DNA of 52,595 nt from Oscillospiraceae bacterium (GCA_017397835.1 JAFQHV010000022.1:1-52595), one strand, 5' to 3'. Positions 23,915-33,456 are shown, numbered from the stretch's first letter. Notes: generated from the letters alone by a model not told the origin. Made by a program: numbers and translations.

Positions 23915-25035
23915 TCAAAGTACTCAACATCATCAGCGACACCAACATCGGCGGCGCGGGTCGGGTACTGCTCAACTACATGAGCCGAACCGACCGGGAA
24001 CACTTTGACGTGTCCGTCGCCGTACCCCGGGGCAGTTTGCTGAAAGCCCCGCTGGAAGATCTTGGCACCACCGTATACGAGGTCCCCGGTCTGGCCGACC
24101 GCTCGTATCACAAAGACGATGTAAAAGCGCTCATCACGCTGATCCGTCAGGTCGATCCCGACATCGTCCACACCCACGGTGCCCTGTCCGGCCGAATCGC
24201 CGGCCGCCGCTGCGGCAAGGTGGTCATCTACACCCGGCACTCCGCCTTCCCTGTCCCCGCCAAGCTGAAGTATCCTCCGGGCCGCTGGGTAAACAAGTGG
24301 GTCAACGAGTATTACTCCGACCACATCATTGCCGTCAGCCCGGCAACGGCGGAAAACCTGACCGATGCGGGGATCTCCCCCAAGCGCATCACCATCATGA
24401 TGAACGGCGTGACCCCGGTGGCGCGAAAGTCCCCCGAGGAATGTGCCGCCCTGCGTGAGCGTTGGGGCATTGAACTGGACGACTTCGTTCTAGGCATTTT
24501 GGCCCGCGTCGAGCCGTACAAAGGACACCTGCATATCCTTGAGGCCATGAAACTGCTGGCCGAACAGGGGAAAAAGGTGCGGCTGCTTGTGGCCGGCACC
24601 GGCAGCTTTGAAGCGAAACTCAAGGCAAGCGCGCTGGAAATGGGCGTTTCTGACCGGGTTGTCTTCCTTGGGTTCCAAGGCGACGTTTCCGCCGTGCTGT
24701 CTGTGCTGGACCTGCAGCTGAACGCCTCCTACGGCACCGAGGCGTGCAGCATGGCCCTGCTGGAGGGACTGAGCATGGGTCTGCCCGCGGTGGTCAGCAC
24801 CTACGGTGGAAATCCCTGGCTCATTGACGACGGCGAAACCGGTCTGCTGTTTGAAAACCGCAACAGCGCGGCCCTGGCCGCCTGCATTGCCCGCCTCATG
24901 GACGAGCCGCAGACTTTGGATCGCATGAAGGCCCGTTGCGTCGAGGTATTCTCCCAGCGGTTTACCGCGGAGATTTTTGCCCAAAATACAGAAAAGGTAT
25001 ATTACAACGTGCTGGAGGGAAAAAACCATGAGTGA
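23911..25035 (+). CDS. Glycosyltransferase family 4
   Basis: This 374-residue GT-B enzyme has an N-terminal acceptor domain starting MIKVLNIISDTNIGGAGR and a donor-side region with NASYGTEACSMALLEGLSMG, a GT4 E-x7-E-like motif. ATG 23911 overlaps the stop of the ligase gene. The overlap with the next gene is eight bases. It probably adds a sugar to the lipid-linked repeat unit of the cluster's polymer; substrate unknown. Confidence 0.88.
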   Translation: MIKVLNIISDTNIGGAGRVLLNYMSRTDREHFDVSVAVPRGSLLKAPLEDLGTTVYEVPGLADRSYHKDDVKALITLIRQVDPDIVHTHGALSGRIAGRRCGKVVIYTRHSAFPVPAKLKYPPGRWVNKWVNEYYSDHIIAVSPATAENLTDAGISPKRITIMMNGVTPVARKSPEECAALRERWGIELDDFVLGILARVEPYKGHLHILEAMKLLAEQGKKVRLLVAGTGSFEAKLKASALEMGVSDRVVFLGFQGDVSAVLSVLDLQLNASYGTEACSMALLEGLSMGLPAVVSTYGGNPWLIDDGETGLLFENRNSAALAACIARLMDEPQTLDRMKARCVEVFSQRFTAEIFAQNTEKVYYNVLEGKNHE

Positions 25036-25543
25036 GAAAAAGAGAATCAAGTGGAAGCTGAACCTGTTTGACATCGGCCTGCTGGTGGTGGTTCTGGTGG
25101 CCGCAGCCGGCCTGCTGGCCTGGAAGTTCGTGGGCAGCCGACAGACCGCCGTGGACCCCAACAGCGGCTTGAGCGTTCCCAAGGGGATGCAGGTGGTGCA
25201 CTATGTGGTGGAGCTGGAGCAGGTCCACAAGGAAACCGCCGATATGATCGCTTTGGGTGACACGATCTACGAACGCACCAAGAAAGAGCTGATGGGCACC
25301 GTTGAGTCGGTGGAGGTTTCCCCCGCCCGGACCCTGACCAAGAACGAGCTGCAGGGCACCTTCCAGTTCGTCGAAGTACCGGAGCGCTACAACGTGCTTA
25401 TGAATGTCACCGCCCAGGCAACGGACACCGAAGAGGGCATCGTGCTGGAAAGCGGGCTTGAGGTCCGTGCCGGCACTTCCGTGCGTGTATTCGGTCCCGG
25501 ATACTACGGCGCAGGTTATATCCTGTCTGTGGAGAGAGGTTGA
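25028..25543 (+). CDS. DUF4330-like membrane-anchored protein (first copy)
   Basis: This 171-residue protein has a short basic N-terminus, one membrane helix (about 14-36, LFDIGLLVVVLVAAAGLLAW) and an outside domain with beta-rich segments. It resembles DUF4330, as does the next gene; the two appear to be diverged tandem copies. Function is unknown. Translational coupling with two glycosyltransferases implies a structural or assembly role for the surface polymer. Confidence 0.65.
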   Translation: MSEKKRIKWKLNLFDIGLLVVVLVAAAGLLAWKFVGSRQTAVDPNSGLSVPKGMQVVHYVVELEQVHKETADMIALGDTIYERTKKELMGTVESVEVSPARTLTKNELQGTFQFVEVPERYNVLMNVTAQATDTEEGIVLESGLEVRAGTSVRVFGPGYYGAGYILSVERG

Positions 25544-25545
25544 GC

Positions 25546-26043
25546 ATGATGAAAAAGCTCATTGATGAAAACGGCCGTCTGTTCGGCCTGATCAGCGTGA
25601 TCGACGTGGTGGTTGTGGCTGTAGTCGCCGTGCTGGCCTTTGCCTTGTTCACCAAGGATACCGCAATGCCCATCGCCAGTGTTGCCGACCCCATGCAGAC
25701 CATCCGGTATGAAGTCGCCATCAGCAACATGCCCGCGGGCCGGCTGGAAAGCCTGCGCGTTGAGGACCGGATCTATGACAAAGAGACCGGCAACCCCATG
25801 GGTGTTATCAAGGAGATTCGGTCCGAAGACTGCTCCATCTCCATTCTCAAGGCGGACGGAACCTATACTATCGCCCCCATTGCCGATCGCTACAATGTGA
25901 CCCTGACCGTGGAGGCGCCTGTCCGCGTGGACGAGCGGGGTCACTATTATGTCAACCGCACCAACATTCTGGCCGTGGGCTGGGGTTTGGATCTCTACAC
26001 CAAGACCAGTCTGTTCGGCGGTACGGTTCTGGAGATCAAGTAA
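25546..26043 (+). CDS. DUF4330 protein (second copy)
   Basis: This 165-residue protein has the typical DUF4330 start MKKLIDENGRLFGLISVIDV, a single membrane helix (about 17-38) and an extracytoplasmic domain. The ATG six bases after AGAGG is chosen; TTG 25540 is possible. It lies between the first DUF4330-like gene and the GT-CsaB fusion gene, which starts directly after its stop. Biochemical role unknown. Confidence 0.8.
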   Translation: MMKKLIDENGRLFGLISVIDVVVVAVVAVLAFALFTKDTAMPIASVADPMQTIRYEVAISNMPAGRLESLRVEDRIYDKETGNPMGVIKEIRSEDCSISILKADGTYTIAPIADRYNVTLTVEAPVRVDERGHYYVNRTNILAVGWGLDLYTKTSLFGGTVLEIK

Positions 26044-28254
26044 ATGGCCAACAAGATTTTGATGGTCACGATGGGGTTGGATATCGGCGGTGCCGAGACC
26101 CACATTGTCGAGCTTTCCAAACAGTTGAAAACCATGGGGCACGACGTTGCCGTGGTTTCCAACGGCGGTGTCTACGTGGATGAGATCACCGCCGCCGGCA
26201 TCCGGCACCACAGCGCACCCCTGAACCGCCGCAGCTTAGGCTGTATGCTGCGCTCACTCGCTGCGCTGCGCCGTATCATCCGCGAGGAAAAGCCGGATGT
26301 GGTCCATGCCCATGCCCGCATTCCCGGCTTTCTGTGCGGCCTGCTGCGGCCGCTGATGAAGTTCCCCTTCGTCACTACCGCCCACTGGGTGTTTGAGACC
26401 GGCGGCGCACTGCGCCGGCTGACCAACTGGGGCCAGCGTACCATCGCCGTGTCCGACGACATCAAAGCATATCTCATACGGGAGTACGGCGTGGCCGAGG
26501 ACCATATCCGTATCACCATCAACGGCATCGACACCGACAAGTTCTCCCCCGACGTGCCCGGTGCGGACGTGCAGGCCAAGTTTGGTCTTGATCCCACCCG
26601 CCCCATCGTTTCCTACGTCAGCCGCATGGATGCGGACCGCGCCCTGGTAGCCCGGCAGCTCATTGAGATCGCACCCCAACTGGACAAACAGGTTCCCGGC
26701 GTGCAGCTGCTCATCGCGGGCGGCGGCAACGTGTTTGACGAGCTCAGCGCCATGGCCGAACGGGTCAATACCGATTTGGGCCGCAAGGCGATCACCATGA
26801 CCGGCCCCCGAACCGACATCAATCGCATTGTGGCGGCAGGTCACATCTTTATCGGTGTGTCCCGGGCCGCACTGGAGGCAATGGCTGCCGGCAAGCCCGT
26901 CATCGTGGCCGGCAACGAAGGCTATCACGGCCTGTTCGGCCCCGACAAGCTGGAGCAGGCCCGTCTGGGCAACTTCTGCTGCCGTGGGCTGCCCCTGTCC
27001 GATCCCCAAACCCTGCTGGAGGACGTGGTACAGGCTCTGTCCCTGTCCGAGGAGCGCCGTCACGGACTTGGTCAATACGGTCGGCAGGTCATTTTTGATT
27101 ACTACTCCGTGCGCCGCATGGCGCAGGACTGTCTGGATATGTATCTGCAGGTTATCCCGCCCCGCCGTGTACTGATGAGCGGCTATTACGGCTTCTCCAA
27201 CGCCGGGGATGACGCCATCCTGCAGTCCATCCGTGACAGCCTGCAAAGCTCTGACGAGAACATCGAGATCTCCGTTCTGTCCAACGACCCCGCCCAGACC
27301 GGCAGCCGGTACAGCGTCAACGCCATTCCCCGTTTCAACCTGCCCGCCGTGTGGCGTGCGGTAGGTCGGTGCGACGTGCTGCTCAGCGGCGGCGGCAGCC
27401 TGCTGCAGGACCACACCTCTACCCGCTCCCTGCTGTACTATCTGTCCGTCATGACCCTGGCCCGCCTGCGCGGGAAAAAGGTCGCGCTGTATGCCAACGG
27501 CATCGGCCCGGTCAACCGGCCCGCCAACCGCCGCCGGGTGCGCCGCGCGGTGGAAAAGGCCGACCTTGTCACCCTGCGGGACCACAACTCCCGGCAGGAG
27601 CTGGAAGCCATGGGCGTTGCCCGCGTTGACCTTCACGTCACCGCCGACCCCGTTTTCTCCATGAACTGGGCCGACGACGCCCGCGTTGACGAGATTTTGC
27701 AAACCGCGGGTCTCGCTCCCGATCAGCCCTTTGCCATCATCTCGGTGCGCAGCTGGTCCGGCATGGGTGACTTCCCCGCCCGGCTCGCCAATGTATGCGA
27801 TCACCTGAACACCGCTCATGGACTGCCCTGCCTGTTCGTGCTGATGCAGCCTCATCTGGACCGGGATATCAGCCGCCAAACCATTGCGCAGATGCACACC
27901 CCCGCGCGGCTGCTGGATCAGCCTCTCACCCCCGCCGAGATCATGGGCGTCATCGCCCGCAGCCGCCTGTGCCTTGCCATGCGCCTGCACACGCTGATCT
28001 TTGCCGCCCGCGCCTGCGTTCCTTTGGCCGGTCTGGTCTACGACCCCAAGGTCAGCAGCTTCCTGGCCGAGCTGGATATGCCCTGTGCCGGCAGCGTGGC
28101 CGACTTTGATGCAGACGGAGCCATCGTTCAGCTGGACCGGCTGATGGCCGATTACGAAACCCGCAAAGCGGACTTGACCCGTCGCTCGGAACAGCTGACA
28201 CAGGCCACGGAGCAAAACCGTCACCTGCTGCTGGGCGTACTGGAAGCCAAATAA
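26044..28254 (+). CDS. csaB: Glycosyltransferase fused to polysaccharide pyruvyl transferase CsaB
   Basis: This 736-residue two-enzyme fusion has a GT4 glycosyltransferase at residues 1-370 (MGLDIGGAETHIVELSK, VSRAALEAMAAGKPVIV). Residues about 375-736 are a CsaB-type pyruvyl transferase (SGYYGFSNAGDDAIL, LLSGGGSLLQD, YANGIGPV, SRLCLAMRLHTLIFAA). CsaB adds a ketal-linked pyruvate to secondary wall polymers, which lets SLH-domain proteins bind the wall. No SLH protein is visible in the window. The fusion suggests that sugar addition and pyruvylation occur on one lipid-linked intermediate. It is the last gene of the murJ operon. Confidence 0.9.
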   Translation: MANKILMVTMGLDIGGAETHIVELSKQLKTMGHDVAVVSNGGVYVDEITAAGIRHHSAPLNRRSLGCMLRSLAALRRIIREEKPDVVHAHARIPGFLCGLLRPLMKFPFVTTAHWVFETGGALRRLTNWGQRTIAVSDDIKAYLIREYGVAEDHIRITINGIDTDKFSPDVPGADVQAKFGLDPTRPIVSYVSRMDADRALVARQLIEIAPQLDKQVPGVQLLIAGGGNVFDELSAMAERVNTDLGRKAITMTGPRTDINRIVAAGHIFIGVSRAALEAMAAGKPVIVAGNEGYHGLFGPDKLEQARLGNFCCRGLPLSDPQTLLEDVVQALSLSEERRHGLGQYGRQVIFDYYSVRRMAQDCLDMYLQVIPPRRVLMSGYYGFSNAGDDAILQSIRDSLQSSDENIEISVLSNDPAQTGSRYSVNAIPRFNLPAVWRAVGRCDVLLSGGGSLLQDHTSTRSLLYYLSVMTLARLRGKKVALYANGIGPVNRPANRRRVRRAVEKADLVTLRDHNSRQELEAMGVARVDLHVTADPVFSMNWADDARVDEILQTAGLAPDQPFAIISVRSWSGMGDFPARLANVCDHLNTAHGLPCLFVLMQPHLDRDISRQTIAQMHTPARLLDQPLTPAEIMGVIARSRLCLAMRLHTLIFAARACVPLAGLVYDPKVSSFLAELDMPCAGSVADFDADGAIVQLDRLMADYETRKADLTRRSEQLTQATEQNRHLLLGVLEAK

Positions 28255-28258
28255 CAAA

Positions 28259-28294
28259 CAAAAAGGCAAGAGGCATAACGCCTCTTGCCTTTTT
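28259..28294. terminator. Bidirectional terminator
   Basis: The stem AAAAAGGCAAGAGGC/GCCTCTTGCCTTTTT with loop ATAAC serves the csaB operon and the convergent LTA-synthase-like gene. Confidence 0.92.
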
Positions 28295-28296
28295 AT

Positions 28297-30135
28297 TTAC
28301 CGTACCCCAAAAAATGCTTTTCCGTCCTCATCCATGTCCCGCAGACCGCAGTAACAGAGCTGCTCGTACCACAAAAGCCACTGTTGCTGTTCCCCGGTAA
28401 GATCGGCCCGGTCGTCGGTCACGCGGCCATCGGCCGTGACGTACCCCGCAGGGCTGACCACGGGTATTTGCGCGCTGAACTGCAACAGGAAGTTCAGCCA
28501 GCCGCTTTGGGGCAGTCCGGCCAACTGCGCCACCTTCGCTCCCAGGAAGTTGGAGCTGAGCACCACGTCCCGCTGCTCCGGAATGTCATAATTGGTCCAG
28601 ATGAAGAACGGCACCGCGTACCGCTGCAGATTCTGCTCCACCGTCAGCTCTGCGCCGGTTTCCACACCGGATATTGCGTTGAGAAGTTCCTTTTTCAAAG
28701 ACGGCTGATGGTCACCGAAAAACACCACCATGGTGGGTTCCTCCACCTGCTCATAATGCTCAATGAGCCGGCGCAATGCATCATCACTTTCCCGAACCAG
28801 TGCAAGGTACTGGTTTGCATCCGGGTCCAGCCTCTCCTGCTCCTCGGACAGGGTCACCCACGGGGGCAGATTGCGCCATCCCTGCGCATAACCCGAGTGG
28901 TTCTGCATGGTCACGTTGAAAATAAAGACCGGTTCACCGTTCGCTTCCTCCGTCAAGGAAAACACCTTTTCATAGTTGCTGCGGTCGGAGATATAGCCGC
29001 GCACGTATGCTTTTTCTGTCACGTCATCTTCATAAAGCTGGTTGTCGAACTCCATGTGATCGTACACGATGGGCCGATTCCAACCGGAAGCGCGATAGGG
29101 ATGAAATGCCGTGGTTTGATATCCCTGCCTCCCCATCCATTCGGACAGGGCAGGGACATTATCTTTCACGTAGAGCTGATAGGCCACGCAGTGGGGCGGC
29201 AAAAACGCGTTGGACAACCCGGTAAGAAATTCAAACTCCGTAGCCGCCGTTCCCCCGCCCGTCACCGGCGGGATGAGCCAGCCGCGCACCGTGTTTTTCT
29301 CCATGCCGTGCAGGAAAGGCGTAGGGTCCTCGGACACCTCCAGTCCATCATAGATCGTCATATCCGCAAAGGCCTCGTTCATCACCACGATGAGGTTGGT
29401 AGGCCGCACCGCCTGTTCGTCGCGCTCCACCGCCGGGAATCGTTCCGTCAGTTCCACCAATGCACGTTGAGAATAATCCTCCGGCTTTTCCACCCGGCTG
29501 TACCGCAGGGCAATGGAAAAATTAAATAGGAAGCCGTTTTTCCGGGTGTTCCACTGCTGCGTGTAAATGTTCAGCGCCGGCAGCATGCCGCTGAAAAAGA
29601 ATAACAGCGTATAAGCCACAACGGAAACCGTCAAAATGGCACCGCCCACCCGAGGCAGTGCTTCTCGTTTCGTTTGGGCCGGACAGACCGCAACCAGGAA
29701 AAGATAGGCCGTCAGCACAATGGCCGCCTGCTTCATCCACAGGTCCGGTGTTAGGTCAAAGCCATCCAGCACGTTGACCGCCGTGCGCCAGCCGCTCAGA
29801 TCCGCCGGGAACAGGATCCTCCCCCGGAACCGCAGCACGTAATGGTTGACCACCCCGAACAAGCCGCAGACAAGTGATGCCCCGACCGCCGACCGCCGCA
29901 GCCGCCCCAGCACCAGCCGGAACACAGCAAAGATGATATAATACCAAATCAGATTAAACAACAGCTGCCACCCTTCAAAATCCCGGGCCACGCTGTTTTG
30001 GTTCAGCAGTTCCACAGTCCAAAAGGTAAACCACGGCCCAAGCAAAAACACCAGCCTGCTCAGAAAGCAGCCCGGCCGACGGCACATATCCTCCCACAAC
30101 TGCGGGAACGTTTTGCCGAATAAAAGCTTGTACAT
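28297..30135 (-). CDS. LTA synthase-like sulfatase-family membrane enzyme
   Basis: This 612-residue protein has an N-terminal region of about five membrane helices (25-190) and an outside alkaline-phosphatase/sulfatase-fold domain. Active-site features are NEAF (Glu254), a likely nucleophile Thr296 in GGGTAATEFEFLTG, and FFGDHQPS. The family polymerises glycerol phosphate from phosphatidylglycerol into lipoteichoic acid or transfers phosphoglycerol to polymers. ATG 30135 follows GGAGGA; the frame continues 19 codons upstream without a better site. It faces the wall-polymer operon across a shared terminator. Confidence 0.87.
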   Translation of the reverse strand: MYKLLFGKTFPQLWEDMCRRPGCFLSRLVFLLGPWFTFWTVELLNQNSVARDFEGWQLLFNLIWYYIIFAVFRLVLGRLRRSAVGASLVCGLFGVVNHYVLRFRGRILFPADLSGWRTAVNVLDGFDLTPDLWMKQAAIVLTAYLFLVAVCPAQTKREALPRVGGAILTVSVVAYTLLFFFSGMLPALNIYTQQWNTRKNGFLFNFSIALRYSRVEKPEDYSQRALVELTERFPAVERDEQAVRPTNLIVVMNEAFADMTIYDGLEVSEDPTPFLHGMEKNTVRGWLIPPVTGGGTAATEFEFLTGLSNAFLPPHCVAYQLYVKDNVPALSEWMGRQGYQTTAFHPYRASGWNRPIVYDHMEFDNQLYEDDVTEKAYVRGYISDRSNYEKVFSLTEEANGEPVFIFNVTMQNHSGYAQGWRNLPPWVTLSEEQERLDPDANQYLALVRESDDALRRLIEHYEQVEEPTMVVFFGDHQPSLKKELLNAISGVETGAELTVEQNLQRYAVPFFIWTNYDIPEQRDVVLSSNFLGAKVAQLAGLPQSGWLNFLLQFSAQIPVVSPAGYVTADGRVTDDRADLTGEQQQWLLWYEQLCYCGLRDMDEDGKAFFGVR

Positions 30136-30210
30136 GGTTCCTCCATCCAATTCCGTTTCGTATAGCATACTCCTTCCTCTCCCGTTTGGCAAGGGGCAGC
30201 GCTCCGTATT

Positions 30211-30245
30211 TATTCATGAATATTCACTATATTATGCATAAACGT
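30211..30245. promoter_or_regulatory. Candidate ArgR (ARG-box-like) operator
   Basis: The AT-rich stretch holds TGAATATTCA and TTATGCATAA, both palindromic, followed by ATTCAC. Firmicute ARG boxes have this style (TGAAT with ATTCA half-sites in AT-rich DNA). It is about 65 bases upstream of the importer promoter -35. The rest of 30136-30310 shows no gene. Confidence 0.35.
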
Positions 30246-30310
30246 TAGGTATTCACACCATAAAAACGTATTTCCCCCAAAATCATGCGATGTTTATAAC
30301 CGGAACCCTA

Positions 30311-30339
30311 TTGACGGAGGCCAAAAAAGGGAGTATAAT
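30311..30339 (+). promoter_or_regulatory. Promoter of the amino-acid ABC transporter
   Basis: TTGACG (30311-30316), 17 bases, TATAAT (30334-30339). The 5' leader carries a small hairpin CGGCGG-TATG-CCGCCG ahead of the ribosome site. Confidence 0.85.
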
Positions 30340-30393
30340 CCAATCGTTATTCAATCGGCGGTATGCCGCCGAATAAAAAGGAGAGTTATCATT

Positions 30394-31176
30394 ATGAAGA
30401 AAATCATCGCTGCTGCCATGGCTCTGGCCATGGTGCTGGCTCTGGCTGCCTGCGGTCAGAAGCCTGTTGAGTCCGATTCCTTCACCGCCAACCCCGGCAA
30501 GCTGACCATGGCTACCAACGCCGCGTTCCCCCCCTATGAGTACCTCGAGGGCGGCGAGATCGTGGGTATCGACGCCGAGATCGCCGGTGCCATTGCCGAG
30601 AAGCTGGGCCTGGAGCTGCAGATCGACGACATGGAGTTTGACTCCATCATCGAGGCCGTCAAGGGCGGCAAGGCTGACATCGGTCTGGCCGGCATGACCG
30701 TCACCGACGAGCGCAAGGAAGCTGTCGACTTCACCGCTACTTACGCCACCGGCGTTCAGGTGGTCATCGTGACCGAGGACAGCGCCATCACCTCCGTGGA
30801 CGACCTGTTTGTGGAGGGTGCCAACACCACCATCGGCGTGCAGCGCAACACCACCGGTGACCTGTACTGCACCTGGGACATCCAGGACGAGGGTCTGGGC
30901 ACGGTCGAGCGTTACAGCAAGGGTGCTGACGCCGTTCAGGCTTTGAAGACCGGCAAGGTCGACTGCGTGGTCATCGACAACGAGCCCGCCAAGGCTTTCG
31001 TCAGCGCTATTGAGGGTCTGAAGATTCTGGATACCGAGTACGCCATTGAGGACTACGCCGGCGCCATGAACAAGAACAACCCCGAGCTGTACGACTCCGT
31101 CAACGCCGCTCTGCAGTCCCTGATTACCGACGGCACCGTTCAGAAGATCATCGACAAGTACATCCCCGCCGAGTAA
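30394..31176 (+). CDS. Amino-acid ABC transporter, substrate-binding lipoprotein
   Basis: This 260-residue polar-amino-acid binding protein (SBP_bac_3) has a signal peptide ending in the lipobox LALAAC (lipid-anchored Cys20). The bilobed domain shows TNAAFPPYEYLEGGEIVGID, LAGMTVTDERKEAVDFT and the C-lobe VVIDNEPAKAFV. It captures an amino acid outside the cell for the permease and ATPase downstream. Cationic or polar residues are likely, but the ligand cannot be read from sequence. Confidence 0.92.
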   Translation: MKKIIAAAMALAMVLALAACGQKPVESDSFTANPGKLTMATNAAFPPYEYLEGGEIVGIDAEIAGAIAEKLGLELQIDDMEFDSIIEAVKGGKADIGLAGMTVTDERKEAVDFTATYATGVQVVIVTEDSAITSVDDLFVEGANTTIGVQRNTTGDLYCTWDIQDEGLGTVERYSKGADAVQALKTGKVDCVVIDNEPAKAFVSAIEGLKILDTEYAIEDYAGAMNKNNPELYDSVNAALQSLITDGTVQKIIDKYIPAE

Positions 31177-31200
31177 TCAAAAAAAGAAGATCGCTTATTC

Positions 31201-31229
31201 AAGGGGTCCAGTCCGCTGGACCCCTTGTT
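31201..31229 (+). terminator. Intra-operon hairpin, partial terminator
   Basis: The stem AAGGGGTCCAG/CTGGACCCCTT, loop TCCG, is followed by only GTTT. Weak hairpins after the binding-protein gene often let it be made in excess over the membrane parts. Confidence 0.65.
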
Positions 31230-31249
31230 TACCGTAAGGAGGTTTCTTA

Positions 31250-32032
31250 ATGGGACCCGGTCCTGCAAAACTTTGGCCCACAGTGGCCCCACAGTGGATC
31301 CTTGACCTGCCCGAATGGCTGGAGGAGTTCTGCTACGACATTTATAAATGCTTCATCTTTGACAACCGCTACGAAATGTACATCGAGGGTCTTGGCAACA
31401 CCTTGCTGATGACCCTGCTGGCCCTGCTCATCGGCGTGATGCTGGGTGTCGTCGTATCCCTCGTGCGCGTTACCTGGGACAAGAACGGCGCCCAAATGCG
31501 CGGCCCCGGCAAACTCATTCTGGCCGTGTTCAACTGGCTCTGCAAGGTGTACTTGACCGTCATCCGCGGCACCCCCGTGGTCGTCCAGTTGATGATTTGG
31601 TACTTCGTTGTATTCTCCACCAGCCGGAACGGCCTGATGATCGGCGCATTTGCCTTCGGTATCAACTCCGGTGCCTATGTGGCGGAGATTTTCCGCGGCG
31701 GCATCATGGCCGTGGAAACCGGCCAGATGGAGGCCGGCCGCTCTCTCGGCTTTGGCTACGTGGCCACCATGCGTCACATCATCCTTCCCCAGGCATTTAA
31801 GGCCGTTCTGCCCACTCTGGCCAACGAGTTTATCGTACTGCTCAAAGAAACCGCCGTTGCCGGCTACGTCAGCGTTTGCGACCTGACCTACGCGGGCAAC
31901 ATCGTGGGCGGCAACGCGTTCGACTATCTGCTGCCCCTGCTGCTGACCGCGGCGATCTATCTGGTCATGGTGATGTTCTTCACCTGGCTGGTCGGCAAGC
32001 TGGAAAGGAGGCTGCGTACCAGTGAGCGATAA
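31250..32032 (+). CDS. Amino-acid ABC transporter, permease
   Basis: This 260-residue HisM/GlnP-type permease has about five membrane helices. It shows the start of the HEQRI-type domain [30 protein letters not shown]-like [15 protein letters not shown], and the ATPase-contact EAA-like loop [17 protein letters not shown] lies seven bases before the ATG. It overlaps the ATPase gene by 11 bases. Confidence 0.93.
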   Translation: MGPGPAKLWPTVAPQWILDLPEWLEEFCYDIYKCFIFDNRYEMYIEGLGNTLLMTLLALLIGVMLGVVVSLVRVTWDKNGAQMRGPGKLILAVFNWLCKVYLTVIRGTPVVVQLMIWYFVVFSTSRNGLMIGAFAFGINSGAYVAEIFRGGIMAVETGQMEAGRSLGFGYVATMRHIILPQAFKAVLPTLANEFIVLLKETAVAGYVSVCDLTYAGNIVGGNAFDYLLPLLLTAAIYLVMVMFFTWLVGKLERRLRTSER

Positions 32033-32765
32033 TGTCATTATCAGCGCCCAAAACGTGCAGAAGTACTTCAAGGGCGGCGAGATCAAGGCTTTGGACGGTG
32101 TATCCACCGATATCCGCCGCGGTGAGGTGGTGGTGGTCATCGGCCCCTCCGGTTCCGGCAAGTCCACGTTCCTGCGCTGCCTGAACCTGCTGGAGGTACC
32201 CACCGGCGGCAGCATCCTGTTCAACGGCACGGATATCACCGATAAAAAGGTGAACATCAACCGCCACCGCCAAAAGATGGGCATGGTGTTCCAGCACTTC
32301 AACCTGTTCCCCCACATGACCATCCTGCAGAATATGACCCTGGCCCCCATGCAGCTTTTGAAAAAGAGCCGTGCCGAGGCCGAGGAAAAGGCCATGGCCC
32401 TGCTGGAACGTGTGGGCCTTGCCGACCGCGCCAATGCCTACCCCAGCCAACTGTCCGGCGGACAGAAGCAGCGCATCGCCATCGTGCGCGCCCTGTGCAT
32501 GGAGCCGGAGGTCATGCTCTTTGACGAACCCACCTCCGCCCTGGACCCCGAGATGGTGGGCGAGGTGCTGGACGTTATGAAGGAACTGGCCCATGAGGGT
32601 ATGACCATGGTGGTGGTCACTCACGAGATGGGCTTTGCCCGCGAGGTGGGCAGCCGCGTGCTGTTCATGGACGAGGGCAAGCTGGTGGAAGAGAACACCC
32701 CCGACGAATTCTTCGCCAATCCTCAGAACGAGCGTACCAAGCTGTTTTTGAGCAAGGTCCTTTGA
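32022..32765 (+). CDS. Amino-acid ABC transporter, ATP-binding protein
   Basis: This 247-residue GlnQ/HisP-type ATPase has Walker [10 protein letters not shown] (41-49), signature [11 protein letters not shown], Walker [13 protein letters not shown] and the switch His in VVTHEM. It starts at GTG, ten bases after AAAGGAGG, inside the permease gene. It powers the importer formed with the two preceding genes and ends at a strong terminator. Confidence 0.95.
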   Translation: MSDNVIISAQNVQKYFKGGEIKALDGVSTDIRRGEVVVVIGPSGSGKSTFLRCLNLLEVPTGGSILFNGTDITDKKVNINRHRQKMGMVFQHFNLFPHMTILQNMTLAPMQLLKKSRAEAEEKAMALLERVGLADRANAYPSQLSGGQKQRIAIVRALCMEPEVMLFDEPTSALDPEMVGEVLDVMKELAHEGMTMVVVTHEMGFAREVGSRVLFMDEGKLVEENTPDEFFANPQNERTKLFLSKVL

Positions 32766-32770
32766 GTTAC

Positions 32771-32804
32771 AAACCACCCCGAACAAGTTGTTCGGGGTGG
32801 TTTT
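32771..32804 (+). terminator. Terminator of the ABC transporter operon
   Basis: The stem AAACCACCCCGAACA/TGTTCGGGGTGGTTT with loop AGT, plus TT. Confidence 0.93.
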
Positions 32805-32829
32805 CATCACCGGGAAAGGAGGTCCGACC

Positions 32830-33393
32830 ATGAACTGCCCGGAACAGACCCGCACCGTCCGCACCGACTCCGGCCCTTTGACCTACGTACTGACCCGCAA
32901 ACCCATCCGAAACTGGAATTTGCACGTGCGGGATGAGCAGGTTTTGTTGTCCGCCCCCATGCGGGTGAGCAATCTGCAGGCCGACCTGTTCATTCAGGGC
33001 CGGGCCGATTGGATCTTATCCGTCATGGCCCGTCAGCGGCAGACCGCTCATCACTCACTGGCGCCCATGCCCCGAACCGAGTGTCTGCAGATCCTGTCCG
33101 CGGCACTGGACCGGGTACTGCCCTTGGTAACTGCGTTGGGTATCGCCCGGCCTCAATTGCGCCTGCGTAAAATGCGCAGCCAGTGGGGCAACTGCCACTA
33201 TCAGCAGGGATACATCACCCTGAACGTGGCTTTGGCCGGCTGCCCGGAGGAGCTGCAGGACTATGTGGTGCTGCACGAACTGGTCCACTTCCTCCACCAC
33301 GATCACGGGCAGCAGTTCAAAGCAACCATGACACAACTGATGCCCGACTGGTGGATCCGCCGCCGTGAATTGAAAGCATATGTCCCAACCTAA
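32830..33393 (+). CDS. YgjP/DUF45-type zinc metallopeptidase
   Basis: This 187-residue protein has the YgjP-like pattern: KMRSQWGNC (114-122), a LNxxL-like strand, and the zinc site HELVH (149-153) followed by HDHG. The SprT/WSS1 families are relatives; several YgjP proteins are annotated M48-like without a known substrate. ATG 30 bases after the transporter terminator follows AAAGGAGG, so transcription may depend on partial read-through or a weak promoter of its own. A perfect terminator follows. Confidence 0.88.
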   Translation: MNCPEQTRTVRTDSGPLTYVLTRKPIRNWNLHVRDEQVLLSAPMRVSNLQADLFIQGRADWILSVMARQRQTAHHSLAPMPRTECLQILSAALDRVLPLVTALGIARPQLRLRKMRSQWGNCHYQQGYITLNVALAGCPEELQDYVVLHELVHFLHHDHGQQFKATMTQLMPDWWIRRRELKAYVPT

Positions 33394-33432
33394 AAATCCC
33401 CGGTACATTCCTTGGTGTACCGGGGATTTTTT
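33392..33432 (+). terminator. Terminator of the metallopeptidase gene
   Basis: The stem AAAAATCCCCGGTACA/TGTACCGGGGATTTTT with a short loop, plus T, starting within the stop codon. Confidence 0.93.
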
Positions 33433-33456
33433 GTGCCCGGCACACCGTCGCATTTG

